This document shows positions 27,609-36,032 of a stretch of DNA of 64,000 nucleotides, piece by piece. A program made the translations under genes and the position numbers. Below the pieces are notes generated by a model that worked only from the letters and a program-made list of their open reading frames with translations, searched no databases and was not told where the DNA came from. Source of the stretch: DSUN01 sp035527715 (GTDB lineage: Bacteria > Planctomycetota > PUPC01 > DSUN01); contig DATKZY010000096.1 in NCBI GenBank assembly GCA_035527715.1, positions 1 through 64,000 on the forward strand. The letters are read 5' to 3'. The number at the start of each line of letters is the position of its first letter. Positions within the stretch are counted from its first letter, which is position 1.

Positions 27609-28600
27609 AGCACGACGAATTCGCCTTCTTCAACGAGCAACTCGCCCACATGCTCCGCGACGGCATTCCGCTGGAGGGCGCCATGGCGGCGCTTTGCCGC
27701 AGCATGCGGCGCGGCCGGCTGCGGGCCGAGCTGGACGCCTTGCGGGCCGCCCTCGCCAGCGGCACGCCCATCGAGGAGGCGCTCGCGAGCCGCCGCCTGC
27801 CGACCCTCTACACGAGCATGGTCAAGGTCGGCGTCAAGGCCAACAACCTCCCCGCCGTCCTCACGCGGCTGGCCGACCACTACCGCGAGACGGGCGCCGT
27901 GTGGGCGCGGCTCAAGGGCCTGCTCGTCTACCCCGCGCTCGTCCTGGCGCTGGCGTTGGGCGTCTCGGTGTTCCTGGCGCTCTACCTGGGGCCGGCGTTC
28001 GCCGAGTTCGCTGAGGATAGCGGCTTCCTCAGTCTCGGGGGCGGTTCGTCCCTCCTGGGCGTGCGGCTCGTGGCCGCGCCGGCGATCGTGGCCGGGCTGC
28101 TGGTGGCCCTGGTGGCGGCGCTCGCGCTGCGGCCGGTGCGGCGGTGGCTGCGGTGGCGCCTGTCGCCGCTCAAGGAGGCCAGCCTGGCGCAACTGGCGTC
28201 GGGCCTGGCCTTGATGCTCCGCGGCGGGTGCAGCCTGGCCGATGCCGTGGCCCTTCAGCGCGAGCTCGAGGGGCGCACCCTGGCGGGGGCCGACCTCGCC
28301 CGCATCGGCGAGCGCCTGGCCGACGGCGCCACGCACTTCAGCGAGATGGCCGAGGACGCCGTGGCGCTCCCGCGGCTGTTCGTGTGGATGGTCGAGAACG
28401 CCGGCGAGGACATGGCGGGCGGCTTCGAGCGTGCCGCGCTGCTCTACCGCACGCGCGCCGGCCATCGCACCGAGATGCTCCTCTACGCCGCGCTCCCGTG
28501 CTCGATCCTGGTGCTGGGCGGCATGCTCCTCGCCCAGGTCTCCGCGGTCCTCCTGCCGCTCATCGAGCTGATGCGGCAGATCGGCGGGGGTGGAATGTGA
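27605..28600 (+). CDS. GspF/PilC-like inner-membrane platform protein (first)
   Basis: The 331-residue protein has two T2SSF-type helical domains, each followed by a hydrophobic hairpin (residues ~105-135 and ~165-190) and a C-terminal TM (AALPCSILVLGGMLLAQVSA). DGIPLEGAMAAL and GCSLADAVAL are the characteristic starts of the F-domain. It would anchor the ATPase hexamer to the pseudopilus in the cytoplasmic membrane. The GTG start overlaps the ATPase stop as GTGA. It is shorter than usual GspF (~400). Confidence 0.85.
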   Translation: MKHDEFAFFNEQLAHMLRDGIPLEGAMAALCRSMRRGRLRAELDALRAALASGTPIEEALASRRLPTLYTSMVKVGVKANNLPAVLTRLADHYRETGAVWARLKGLLVYPALVLALALGVSVFLALYLGPAFAEFAEDSGFLSLGGGSSLLGVRLVAAPAIVAGLLVALVAALALRPVRRWLRWRLSPLKEASLAQLASGLALMLRGGCSLADAVALQRELEGRTLAGADLARIGERLADGATHFSEMAEDAVALPRLFVWMVENAGEDMAGGFERAALLYRTRAGHRTEMLLYAALPCSILVLGGMLLAQVSAVLLPLIELMRQIGGGGM

Positions 28601-28610
28601 GTGCACGCCC

Positions 28611-29909
28611 ATGATGCCCGTGGCCTGCCCCCTGGCGCCGCCCGCCTTCATTCACCCATACACCACGGTCGTGGTCACCGACGGGCTTCTGGCCCTCCTG
28701 AAGGTGCTCCTGTGGGTGTTCGTCACGGTCGTGGTGCCGTACGTGGTCTATCGCCTCATGTCGCTGCCGCTGCGGCGGCAGGAGCGGGCGCGGCTGTTCC
28801 TCGACGTGCTGGAGAGCGCCGTGGCGCGCGGCAAGAGCGCGGAGGAGGCGCTCGTGTCGCTCGCCGCGATCGAGCCGCTCGGCGTGCTGGCGCGGTTCGG
28901 GTGGCTCGGCGCCCTGCTCTTCCGCTGGCCGTATCACCTCTTCTGCGGCGTGTTCGGCATCCGGCGCGACGAGGTGGTGTTCGGCAGGGGCGTCCGCAAC
29001 GTCGGCGAGCGGCTGATGAACGGCGTGCCGCTGCACGAGGCGGTCGAGCCGCGCGACAACCTGCTGCCCGCCCAGGTGATCGCCACGCTGCGCGTGGGCG
29101 GCGAGGTGGGCGACCTCACGAAGGTGCTGCCGGCGTGCCGGCAGGTGCTGGCCGACGCGGCCTCGCGCACGCGGGCCGCGATGAACTACCTGGCGCTGAT
29201 GCTCATCGGCGCCTCGTTCCTGGCGCTGCCCGTGCTCGCCTGGATGAGCCTCCGCGTGACCCCCCTGTTCGAGGAGATGATGGGGGACATGCGGTTCTCG
29301 ATGCCGCCGGTCTTCGGCCTCCTGCGGGGGCCGGGGGACTACCCGTGGGTCTTCCTCGCCATGCTCGCCGTGGCAGCCGTGCTGTTCGTCGGGGCGCTGC
29401 TCTACATGGGCGGGCCGAGGCTCGTGCGGGCGCTGCGGCTGGGCCCGGCCGCGGGCTGGCTCCAGTACCACCTGCCCTGGCGGCGGAAACGGCTCCAGCG
29501 CGACTTCTCGGCCATGCTCGCCATCCTGCTCGACGCCGGGGCGCCTGAGCCCGACGCCGTGGCGAAGGCGGCCCAGAGCACGGCCAACCCGCTTCTCCTC
29601 CGCCGCGCGACGCGGGCCACGCTGGCGATGAAGCGGGGCGACCCGCTCACCGAGGCCGTGGCGCGGCTGGACGACTCGGGCGAGTTCCGCTGGCGCCTGG
29701 CCAACGCCGCACACGTGGGCACCGGCTTCGCCGAGGCCCTGGCCGGCTGGCAGCAGTCGCTCGACGCCCGGGCCTTTCAGCAGGAGCAGGCCGCGGCGCA
29801 CGTGATCACCAGCGCGATCACGCTCGTCAACGGCCTGGTCGTGGCCCTCGTGGCCCTTGGAGTGTTCCAGTGCCTCATGACCGTCATCAACGCGTGTCTG
29901 CCCTGGTGA
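28611..29909 (+). CDS. GspF/PilC-like inner-membrane protein (second)
   Basis: The 432-residue protein is a second, diverged F-type protein: a TM segment near the N terminus (ALLKVLLWVFVTVVVPYVVY), an F-domain with GVPLHEAVEP, two TM segments around residues 195-275, a second F-domain (DAGAPEPDAVAKAA) and a C-terminal TM. Having two F-like proteins in one operon is unusual; they may form a heteromeric platform. ATG 28611 was chosen; GTG 28590 in frame would overlap the previous gene and adds a short Cys-containing tail. It overlaps the next gene by 4 nt (GTGA). Confidence 0.82.
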   Translation: MMPVACPLAPPAFIHPYTTVVVTDGLLALLKVLLWVFVTVVVPYVVYRLMSLPLRRQERARLFLDVLESAVARGKSAEEALVSLAAIEPLGVLARFGWLGALLFRWPYHLFCGVFGIRRDEVVFGRGVRNVGERLMNGVPLHEAVEPRDNLLPAQVIATLRVGGEVGDLTKVLPACRQVLADAASRTRAAMNYLALMLIGASFLALPVLAWMSLRVTPLFEEMMGDMRFSMPPVFGLLRGPGDYPWVFLAMLAVAAVLFVGALLYMGGPRLVRALRLGPAAGWLQYHLPWRRKRLQRDFSAMLAILLDAGAPEPDAVAKAAQSTANPLLLRRATRATLAMKRGDPLTEAVARLDDSGEFRWRLANAAHVGTGFAEALAGWQQSLDARAFQQEQAAAHVITSAITLVNGLVVALVALGVFQCLMTVINACLPW

Positions 29910-30265
29910 GAGGGCGCCGCTCGGGGTTCGCCCTGATCGAGCTGACGGTCGCCGTGGGCGTCCTGGCGGTCGTGATGGCGGCGTTCGCCGTCGCCTGCCA
30001 CACCGACCAGCAGGCCCTCCGCGCGAACTACTACCGGGCCATCGCCATCGAGATCGTGGACGGCGAGATGGAGGCGCTGGTCGCGGGCGAATGGCGCGCG
30101 GTTCCCGAGGGCGCCCACGCCTACCCGGTGCGCGCCGACGCCGCACGGAACCTGCCCGACGGGCGTTTCACCCTCACCCTCGCGGGGCGGCACCTGCGCC
30201 TCGAATGGGCGCCCGCGCGCTCCGGCAACGGCGGATGCGTCGTCAGGGAGGCCGAGGTCCGATGA
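29906..30265 (+). CDS. Pseudopilin (GspI/GspH-like minor type)
   Basis: The 119-residue protein has a type IV prepilin leader: RRSG followed by FALIELTVAVGVLAVVMAAF, with the peptidase cleavage site G|F and Glu at +5. The start GTG 29906 gives a short basic leader and overlaps the previous stop as GTGA, the same coupling seen at other junctions of this operon; longer upstream starts lie inside the preceding gene. The globular part (~85 residues) is small and beta-rich. By size and position it is probably a minor pseudopilin rather than the major GspG. Confidence 0.82.
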   Translation: MRGRRSGFALIELTVAVGVLAVVMAAFAVACHTDQQALRANYYRAIAIEIVDGEMEALVAGEWRAVPEGAHAYPVRADAARNLPDGRFTLTLAGRHLRLEWAPARSGNGGCVVREAEVR

Positions 30266-30744
30266 ACGTCGCACGCTCATCCCGCCGCGGCTTGACCCTC
30301 ATCGAGCTGCTCGTCTACATGGGCGTGCTCACCATCGTCGTCGGGGTCGCCTGGCTCGTCTACTACCGGTGCATCGAGCACTCGCTCGGCGTGCTGCGAA
30401 ACGTGGACGACATCACCCGCGCGCTCAAGTCGGGCGAGCGGTGGCGGACCGAGGTCCGCCGTGCCACGGCCCCGCCGCGGCTGGTGGACGGCGTGCTGCA
30501 CGTCGCCACGCCTGACGGCGACGTGCTGTTCAAGTTCGCCGGCGACGCCGTGCTGCGGAAGGGGGCCGCGGAGGCCAGGTGGGCGCCCTTCCTCCCGAAG
30601 GTCAAGGCATCCAGGATGCAGCTCGACGAGGGCAAGCACGTCAGCTCGTGGCGCTGGGAGGTGGAGCTGGAGAGCAGGGCGAAGGCGGGCATCCGCCCCC
30701 TGTTCTCGTTCCGCGCGGTGCCGAGCGGCCGCGCGCCGAGGTGA
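30262..30744 (+). CDS. Pseudopilin (GspJ-like)
   Basis: The 160-residue protein has a prepilin leader MNVARSSRRG with cleavage before LTLIELLVYMGVL (Glu +5). Its beta-rich globular domain is of a length between GspH and GspJ. The ATG overlaps the previous stop as ATGA. It follows the first pseudopilin, matching the usual H-I-J-K order of minor pseudopilins at the tip of the pseudopilus. Confidence 0.82.
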   Translation: MNVARSSRRGLTLIELLVYMGVLTIVVGVAWLVYYRCIEHSLGVLRNVDDITRALKSGERWRTEVRRATAPPRLVDGVLHVATPDGDVLFKFAGDAVLRKGAAEARWAPFLPKVKASRMQLDEGKHVSSWRWEVELESRAKAGIRPLFSFRAVPSGRAPR

Positions 30745-30747
30745 CCC

Positions 30748-30942
30748 ATGCTCGAGGGAAAACGCAGGCGGACCCGGCGACGCAGGGGCGTGGGCCTGAT
30801 CGTGGTCCTCGTGCTCATGGCCGTCACGGCCACCTACGTGTTCACGAACGCCGCGGCGCTCCACAGGCTCAAGAGCTACCTCGACCTCGTCGAGCGGCAG
30901 CACAGGGCGCGGCACGCGACGCCCCCGCCCGCCAGGCCGTGA
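30748..30942 (+). CDS. Short GspK-like membrane peptide
   Basis: The 64-residue product has a strongly basic leader (KRRRTRRRRG) and one hydrophobic helix VGLIVVLVLMAVTATYVF, then an amphipathic tail. It lacks Glu at +5, which is also true of GspK, and the sequence looks like the GspK N terminus without the ~250-residue globular domain. It starts 4 nt after the GspJ-like stop. It is either a truncated GspK or a dedicated small subunit. No secretin, GspC/L/M or prepilin peptidase is encoded in the window. Confidence 0.65.
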   Translation: MLEGKRRRTRRRRGVGLIVVLVLMAVTATYVFTNAAALHRLKSYLDLVERQHRARHATPPPARP

Positions 30943-30951
30943 CGGCGGCCC

Positions 30952-31866
30952 TCACCTCGCGAACGACACAGGCGTCCCCACCCGGATCATCTTCGCCAGC
31001 CGCAGCGCGTCCCAGTTCGTCAGCCGGAAGCAGCCGTGCGAGCCGGTCTTGCCAATCATCTCCGGCATCGGCGTGCCGTGCATGCCGTAGCCCGGCAGGC
31101 TCAGGCCGATCCAGCACAGGCCCACGGGGTTCCGCGGGCCGGGCGGGATGGTGAGCTTCTGCGTCACGTCCTTCACCTCCGGCCACATCTTCGGGTCGAA
31201 GGTGTAGCTCGGGTTCTCCGAGACGACGAGCACGGTGGCCTGGCCCGAGGGCAGCTTCTCCTTGTCCGTGGCGATCGAGCAGTGGAAGAGGGCGACGGCC
31301 TCGCCCGTCTTGCCCCGCGCGCGGATGACCTTCTCGGCCAGGTTGATCTCGAGGGACTCCGCGCGGGTGGAGGGCGGGGCCTCCGCCACGGCGGGCACCT
31401 GAAGGCTCTCGCCGGCCTTGAGCTGGGCGATTTCCTTGCCGGGGTTCAGCCGCGCCAGCAGCGCCCGCGTGCAGTGGAACTCCTCGGCGAGCACCTCGTC
31501 GAGGGAAGGGTACGGGAGACGCTGGAGCTTGCTCTTCTCCAGCCAGGTGTGTGGCAGCGGCCCCACGGCGGCCAGGTCGCTCGCCTGCACCGTGTAGGCC
31601 GCCAGCGCCTTGTCGGGCTCCACGCCGAGGGCCTCGGCGGTCTTGGCGTCGAGGCCACCCGTGGCGGGCAGGCCGCGGGCGCGCTGGAACTCCTGCGTCC
31701 CCAGCCGCCCCTTGGGGCCCACCTTGCCGTCGAGGATGCCGCCCGAGAAGCCCACGCGGTCCAGCGCGATCTGCCAGGCCAGGTGCGTGCGCCACTCCTC
31801 GGCCGGCGCCGCCGCGCCGCCCGCCGCCGAGGCGAGAAGCAGAAGGATGGTCAGAGGCCCACTCAC
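30952..31866 (-). CDS. L,D-transpeptidase (YkuD) with peptidoglycan-binding domain
   Basis: The 304-residue exported protein has a signal peptide (SGPLTILLLLASAAGG), a PG-binding_1-like domain (VGFSGGILDGKVGPKGRL ... TQEFQRARG), a LysM-like stretch (LLARLNPGKEIAQLKAGESL) and a C-terminal YkuD domain with HGTP and the catalytic SHGCFRLTN motif. It cross-links peptidoglycan stems (3-3) or attaches proteins. GTG 31866 has GGAG upstream; the ATG at 31914 overlaps a TATAAT box and is probably not translated. It is convergent with the secretion operon, 9 nt apart. Confidence 0.88.
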   Translation of the reverse strand: MSGPLTILLLLASAAGGAAAPAEEWRTHLAWQIALDRVGFSGGILDGKVGPKGRLGTQEFQRARGLPATGGLDAKTAEALGVEPDKALAAYTVQASDLAAVGPLPHTWLEKSKLQRLPYPSLDEVLAEEFHCTRALLARLNPGKEIAQLKAGESLQVPAVAEAPPSTRAESLEINLAEKVIRARGKTGEAVALFHCSIATDKEKLPSGQATVLVVSENPSYTFDPKMWPEVKDVTQKLTIPPGPRNPVGLCWIGLSLPGYGMHGTPMPEMIGKTGSHGCFRLTNWDALRLAKMIRVGTPVSFAR

Positions 31867-31912
31867 GCGCTGCTCCACAAAGTCCGACGCGCGCAATCCC
31901 TGCGCACGCAAC

Positions 31913-31940
31913 ATTATACCGCCGGGGCGCCGTCATTCAA
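31913..31940 (-). promoter_or_regulatory. Predicted promoter for the L,D-transpeptidase gene
   Basis: On the minus strand: TTGAAT (31940-31935), 16-bp spacer, TATAAT (31918-31913). The -35 box overlaps the last codons of the upstream gene. It excludes ATG 31914 as the start. Confidence 0.7.
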
Positions 31941-33588
31941 TCAGGAACGAGCAGCCTCCCTCGCCCGACTTCTCGATGAGGTCGCTGCGGCGGCCGGCCG
32001 TGCCCCACCCACCCGGCGTCACGTGCGTGCAGGGCGGCCAGCCGTTGCCCGAGAAGACCAGGTCGCCCTCGGGGAAGAGCATCCGCCCCCGCCCATCATA
32101 CGACACGTAGCCCGCGCGCGCCGGCGGCGCCACCTCGCCCAGGCTCCAGAAGAAGCCGGCCGACGGCTCGGGCGCCAGCGGCAGCTCGCAGCAACGGGTC
32201 AGCTTCTCCCCCTCGATGCGCACTTGGGTGAACCGCTCCTGGCTCGAGAAGAAGGGGCTCAGCGTCTTCAGGCAGAACGAGCCGGCGTGCACGGGCGACA
32301 CGCCCTCCAGCTCGAACCTCCACCGCACCGTGTGGCCCTCGGCCCAGGCCTCGAAGAGGACCCGCTTGCCCGCATTCTCGCGCAGGTAGCTGATGCGCGT
32401 GCCGCCGCGCGGAGTAGCCACGAACTGACACGAATGGGCACGAACGCCGAAGCCGCCCGAAGCCGGTCTCCCGGAACTTCGTGCGGGTTCGTGTGCTTTC
32501 GTGGCTATTCCCTCCACTTTCCACGGGATGAACCAGTCGGCCCGCGGCCGGCTCGGCCACGAGTTGGCCCCGCCGAACTCGTCCCAGTCGCCCTCGGGGC
32601 AGTCGAGCACCCACATGCTCTGGGGGAACCAGGGGACGAAGATCGAGAGCGTCGCCCACTCGGTGGGCACGAGGCGGATGGGCGCCTTGAGATACAGGTC
32701 TTCGCGGATGGCGACGGGCTTCGGCGGGTCGAAGCGCTCGACGCGATAGGCGGCAGGTGTCGCATCTTCATTTGGCACATGGCGGCTATGTGCGAAATGA
32801 AGATGCGACACCTCAGCGGGCGGCCCGTCGGCGACGCAGCGGAAGCCGCTGTCGTAGATGCGCATCTGGTGCGACCACGAGAGCCGGTTCGACGGCAGGA
32901 AGGAGTACGCCTGCTTGTGGCAGAAGGCGCCGCCCGCGAGGACCGCGGGATTGGGGTCGGCCGAGGCGCCCGCCCGGTTGGTCTGCGGATAGACGACCTT
33001 CACCCACTCGCCGACCAGGCCGTAGCTGCCGAGGCCGAAGGGACCGCAGTCGGCATAGGCGCCCACGGGGATCGCGACGCCGAGGCCCACGTTGCCCGGG
33101 TTGCGAAGGCAGAAGCCGTCGCGCCACTCGTTGCCCCAGGGGAAGAGCCGGCCGTCGTCGCCGCGCCACGCCCGTTCCCACTCGACCTCGGTCGGCAGGC
33201 GCTTGCCGAGCCACGCCGCGTAGGCGGCCGCATCCTCCGAGTTGACGCCGACCATCGGCAGTGCGAGGTTCTCCGGGCTGAAGTGGTGCCAGCCGGTCAG
33301 CTCCGCCCAGCCCACGAGCCAACCGTTGTAGAGGATGCTGTAGCCCGTCTCTTGCATGAAGCGCAGGAACTGGCCGCGCGTGACGGGGTGCTTATCCATC
33401 CAGAACTCGCCCGTCTCCAGCTCGCGGCGGTCGGCGTGGAAGTGGAGCATGTCGGGATGCACACCGGCCTTCCGCGCCTGCTCGGCCTTCTCGTCGGGCG
33501 TGAGGCCGAAGAGCACGTCGCCCGCCGGCACGTGCACCATGGCCCGGTCGAGTTCCTGGGGGTCGTAGTTGGCAACTGTGTGCCACAT
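31933..33588 (-). CDS. FGE-sulfatase-fold protein with two in-frame palindromic insertions
   Basis: The 551-residue protein starts MWHTVANYDPQ after AGGAGA. Residues ~20-265 are an FGE/SUMF1 fold (VHVPAGDVLFG, MDKHPVTRGQFLRFM, LPTEVEWERAWRG, LFPWGNEW, DSGFRCV). The paired catalytic cysteines of FGE are not both present: the GGAFCHKQAYS region keeps the first position only. The ~270-residue C-terminal part is an unrecognised beta-rich domain. Two palindromic repeats lie inside the gene without breaking the frame: one (32756-32812) directly after the FGE domain and one (32415-32507) inside the C-terminal domain. It has no signal peptide. Function is not assigned; FGE-fold proteins also act as lectin-like or hydroxylase-like enzymes. 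Confidence 0.75.
   Translation of the reverse strand: MWHTVANYDPQELDRAMVHVPAGDVLFGLTPDEKAEQARKAGVHPDMLHFHADRRELETGEFWMDKHPVTRGQFLRFMQETGYSILYNGWLVGWAELTGWHHFSPENLALPMVGVNSEDAAAYAAWLGKRLPTEVEWERAWRGDDGRLFPWGNEWRDGFCLRNPGNVGLGVAIPVGAYADCGPFGLGSYGLVGEWVKVVYPQTNRAGASADPNPAVLAGGAFCHKQAYSFLPSNRLSWSHQMRIYDSGFRCVADGPPAEVSHLHFAHSRHVPNEDATPAAYRVERFDPPKPVAIREDLYLKAPIRLVPTEWATLSIFVPWFPQSMWVLDCPEGDWDEFGGANSWPSRPRADWFIPWKVEGIATKAHEPARSSGRPASGGFGVRAHSCQFVATPRGGTRISYLRENAGKRVLFEAWAEGHTVRWRFELEGVSPVHAGSFCLKTLSPFFSSQERFTQVRIEGEKLTRCCELPLAPEPSAGFFWSLGEVAPPARAGYVSYDGRGRMLFPEGDLVFSGNGWPPCTHVTPGGWGTAGRRSDLIEKSGEGGCSFLIE
32415..32507 (-). repeat. 93-bp in-frame palindrome, TAGCCACGAA family
   Basis: The arms 32415-32444 and 32478-32507 pair imperfectly; both ends read TAGCCACGAA (one as complement), with internal CACGAA units and a 33-nt centre. 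It is a multiple of three and is translated on the minus strand within IATKAHEPARSSGRPASG onward. Confidence 0.85.
32756..32812 (-). repeat. 57-bp palindromic element inside the FGE-fold gene (copy 2)
   Basis: Same family as 18563-18619 and 62239-62295. On the coding (minus) strand it encodes SHLHFAHSRHVPNEDATP in the same frame and orientation as the copy in the GH32 gene. The arms differ from copy 1 by paired, compensating changes (TCACAT/ATGTGA versus TCGCAT/ATGCGA). Confidence 0.95.
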
Positions 33589-33655
33589 GGGTTCTCTCCT
33601 GGCTGTGTGGATTGCTCCGACTGCCCGCAGGCCGCGTGCGAAGACCGAAGCTCTA

Positions 33656-33805
33656 TCAAGCAGCTCCCTGCCGCAGCCCCATCGCGGTGCGGAACAGGGC
33701 CTCGACGTTAGGATACGGGAAACCTGGGTCAATCTCAATGTAGAGCCAGGAGCCGCCATCGGCCAGCGCCCAGTCGGCCAGAACGCCATAGCCGAAGGCT
33801 GCGCA
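33656..33805 (-). pseudogene. UroD-family C-terminal remnant
   Basis: Translated on the minus strand, this stretch gives GGSWLYIEIDPGFPYPNVEAL and FRTAMGLRQGAA-stop. This is nearly identical to the end of the intact UroD-family gene at 36033-37079 (GGSWLYIEIDPGFPWPNVEA, then LFRVAMELRQGATV). It starts directly after, and in the same frame as, the LRR lipoprotein stop. It is a truncated duplicate with no start or catalytic part, which places the LRR gene between the intact copy and this tail. Confidence 0.85.
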
Positions 33806-36016
33806 TCAGTGGTCCGAGCCGCCGATCCACTGCATCAACTGGACGCCCCGTTTCTTCAGCTCGTCGAGCACCGAGTAGTCCTTCACCTTGCCGCACCCGC
33901 AGATGGCCAGGGTTCGGAGCTTGGCGATCTTGGCCAGGGGCGCCAGATCGGTCACGCCAGAGCAGTAGGTGAGCGTGAGATCGCCCAGATTCTCCAACCG
34001 GGCCAGCGGAGTGAGGTCTGTGACCTTGGGGCACCCGTTGAGCTGGAGGCTGCGCAGGCCTTTCATCTCAGCGACAGGCGACAGGTCGGAGACGTTCCCG
34101 CAACACGACAGGGACAACTGTGAGACCTCCGGGAGGCTTGCCAGCGGCGCAAGGTCGTTGAGCTTCGTGGTCGTGAACAGGCTCAGGGAGCGCAGTTCAC
34201 CCAGGTTCGCCAGGGGGGAGAGATCCGTCAAGTGCCTGAAGTTGTCGAGGTAAAGCCACTGGAGGCGGGCGAGATTCCCCAGTGGCTTCAGGTCGGTGGC
34301 ATTGAGGGCGCTCCTGGCCGAAAGGCTGAGCGAGGTCAGCGCCGTGAGGTCCGACAGGAAGGAGATGTCGGCCGCGTCGAGTTCAGCGAGATCAAGCGAT
34401 TTGAGGCGGGTGAGCCTTCCGAGGGGCGCGAGCGGGCCGCGGACCGCCTTCCCGCGCAGCCTCAGGGATGTGAGTTGCGTGAGGTTGCCCAGCGGAGCAA
34501 CGTCGGCGCCCTCGCCGATCTCGTGGAGTGTGAGGCTTCCAAGCTCGACCAGGCTGCCCAGCGGGGCGAGATCACCCACCTGCGTCTGCGAGAGCTCGAG
34601 ACGGGTCAGCTTCGTCAGGTGGCCGATGGGCCTCAGGTCGAGTGGCCCGGTGCAGTGGGTGAGTTCAAGGTGGGTGAGCTTGGTGAGGTGGCGGAGCGGC
34701 CCGAGGTCACTCACACCAGAGCAGTTAGTCAGGCTCAGGGAATCGAGTTCTCGGAGGCCGGCAAGCGGCGTGAGGTCGCTCACACCAGAGGAGTTCACCA
34801 GGTTCAGGGACTCGAGTTCTCGAAGACCGGCGAACGGGGCGAGGTCGGCAATGGTGTCCTTGAGGCGAACATTGAGCTTCCGCAGCCTGGTCAGCCCGGC
34901 CAGGGGAGCAATGGTGCTGACCTCGGGCAGGTCGAGTTCCTCGAGTTCCGTGAGGCCGGCGAGTGGCGTGATGTCCAAGGCCTCGGCGGCCCGGTGAATC
35001 TGGAGCCGTCGCAGCCGCTTCAGCCTGGCCAGGGGACCGAGATCGTGCGGCGCTGGCGGGGATAGTTCGAGCGCGGTCGTGAACTCCGGCAGCTCGTGAA
35101 GAAACGAGGCCGGCAGCGCCTCGTACCCGCGGACGTCGAGGCTGAGCGATGTCAACTGCTTCAGCTTGCGCAGCGCGCCCAGGCCAGTCTTCGGCTCGCG
35201 GCAATTCACGCTGAGGTGGCGAAGACGCGAAACCTTGGCCAGAGCGTCGGCGTCCCGGTCACGCCAATCGAGGGTCAGGGAGGTCAGCTTCGGCAAGTCG
35301 GCGAGGGGCGAGAGGTCGCGGAAACTGCATCCCCCGATGTTGAGCGCCCGCAGTTCCTTCATCGCCCCCAGGGGGTGGAGATCAGTGACCCGGGAGAGCG
35401 AGTACAGAGAAAGGGCACGCAACTGGCGGAGGCCCGCGAGCGGTGAGATATCTGCCACGTCCCCCAACCGACAAAGCACCAGGGAACGCAGCGCGGTGAG
35501 GTTTCCCAGAGTCGCAATGTCCGTAGCGCTCATGGGCCGGGAGAGATAGAGGTACGCCGCGGACACGCCCGGTTGCGTGGTCAGGGGCGCCAGGTCGGGC
35601 TTGCCGGTCACCACGAGGGCATACTCGCGGCCCGCCGGCAACCGCGGCAGCGCCCCCAAGTCGTCCCCAATGCCCCAGATTGTCAGGGGGCTGGTTCCTG
35701 TGGCGATGGCCTCGTGGAGTGGGGCCATGCCTTCCGGGGTGTCGAGCGCAACCCCGGCCAGCCGCATCGGCCCGCCGTCCACGCTGACGAACACCCGCGG
35801 GCCGCGCTCCTCGATCCTCAGCTCCCTGCCGCCATGATAGGGCAGCGCCCGCCGCGGAGGGTGGCCCGCCACGATCCATTCGTGCGGGAGGAGTTTCTGC
35901 ATCCGCACGTCGCCAGCCGTGGTGTGAACCGTCACCTGGGCCGGCCCGAGGACTCTTCCGGCGCACCCGGCCGCGAGGAAGGCGACCACGACCCACAGCG
36001 CGTTCCGCCTCTCCAT
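33806..36016 (-). CDS. Leucine-rich-repeat lipoprotein
   Basis: The 736-residue protein has a lipoprotein signal (MERRNALWVVVAFLAAGCAG, lipobox LAAGC). A ~140-residue N-terminal domain is followed by about 23 internalin-like LRR units of ~22-24 residues: LTxLxxLxLxxxxxVxDLxPLAxL. Such solenoids bind proteins. The start has AAGGAG upstream. The repeats in the middle are very similar (SGVSDLTPLAGLRELDSL), implying recent expansion. Third-position GC is visibly lower than in the flanking genes, and a UroD fragment lies at its 3' end, so this gene looks inserted. Confidence 0.88.
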   Translation of the reverse strand: MERRNALWVVVAFLAAGCAGRVLGPAQVTVHTTAGDVRMQKLLPHEWIVAGHPPRRALPYHGGRELRIEERGPRVFVSVDGGPMRLAGVALDTPEGMAPLHEAIATGTSPLTIWGIGDDLGALPRLPAGREYALVVTGKPDLAPLTTQPGVSAAYLYLSRPMSATDIATLGNLTALRSLVLCRLGDVADISPLAGLRQLRALSLYSLSRVTDLHPLGAMKELRALNIGGCSFRDLSPLADLPKLTSLTLDWRDRDADALAKVSRLRHLSVNCREPKTGLGALRKLKQLTSLSLDVRGYEALPASFLHELPEFTTALELSPPAPHDLGPLARLKRLRRLQIHRAAEALDITPLAGLTELEELDLPEVSTIAPLAGLTRLRKLNVRLKDTIADLAPFAGLRELESLNLVNSSGVSDLTPLAGLRELDSLSLTNCSGVSDLGPLRHLTKLTHLELTHCTGPLDLRPIGHLTKLTRLELSQTQVGDLAPLGSLVELGSLTLHEIGEGADVAPLGNLTQLTSLRLRGKAVRGPLAPLGRLTRLKSLDLAELDAADISFLSDLTALTSLSLSARSALNATDLKPLGNLARLQWLYLDNFRHLTDLSPLANLGELRSLSLFTTTKLNDLAPLASLPEVSQLSLSCCGNVSDLSPVAEMKGLRSLQLNGCPKVTDLTPLARLENLGDLTLTYCSGVTDLAPLAKIAKLRTLAICGCGKVKDYSVLDELKKRGVQLMQWIGGSDH

Positions 36017-36032
36017 TGGGCGCTCCTTGCTC

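Noticed and set aside
31912..31914. ATG 31914 as start of the L,D-transpeptidase
   Set aside because: The codon overlaps a TATAAT -10 box with a correctly spaced -35, so it lies upstream of the expected transcript start; GTG 31866 has a ribosome site.
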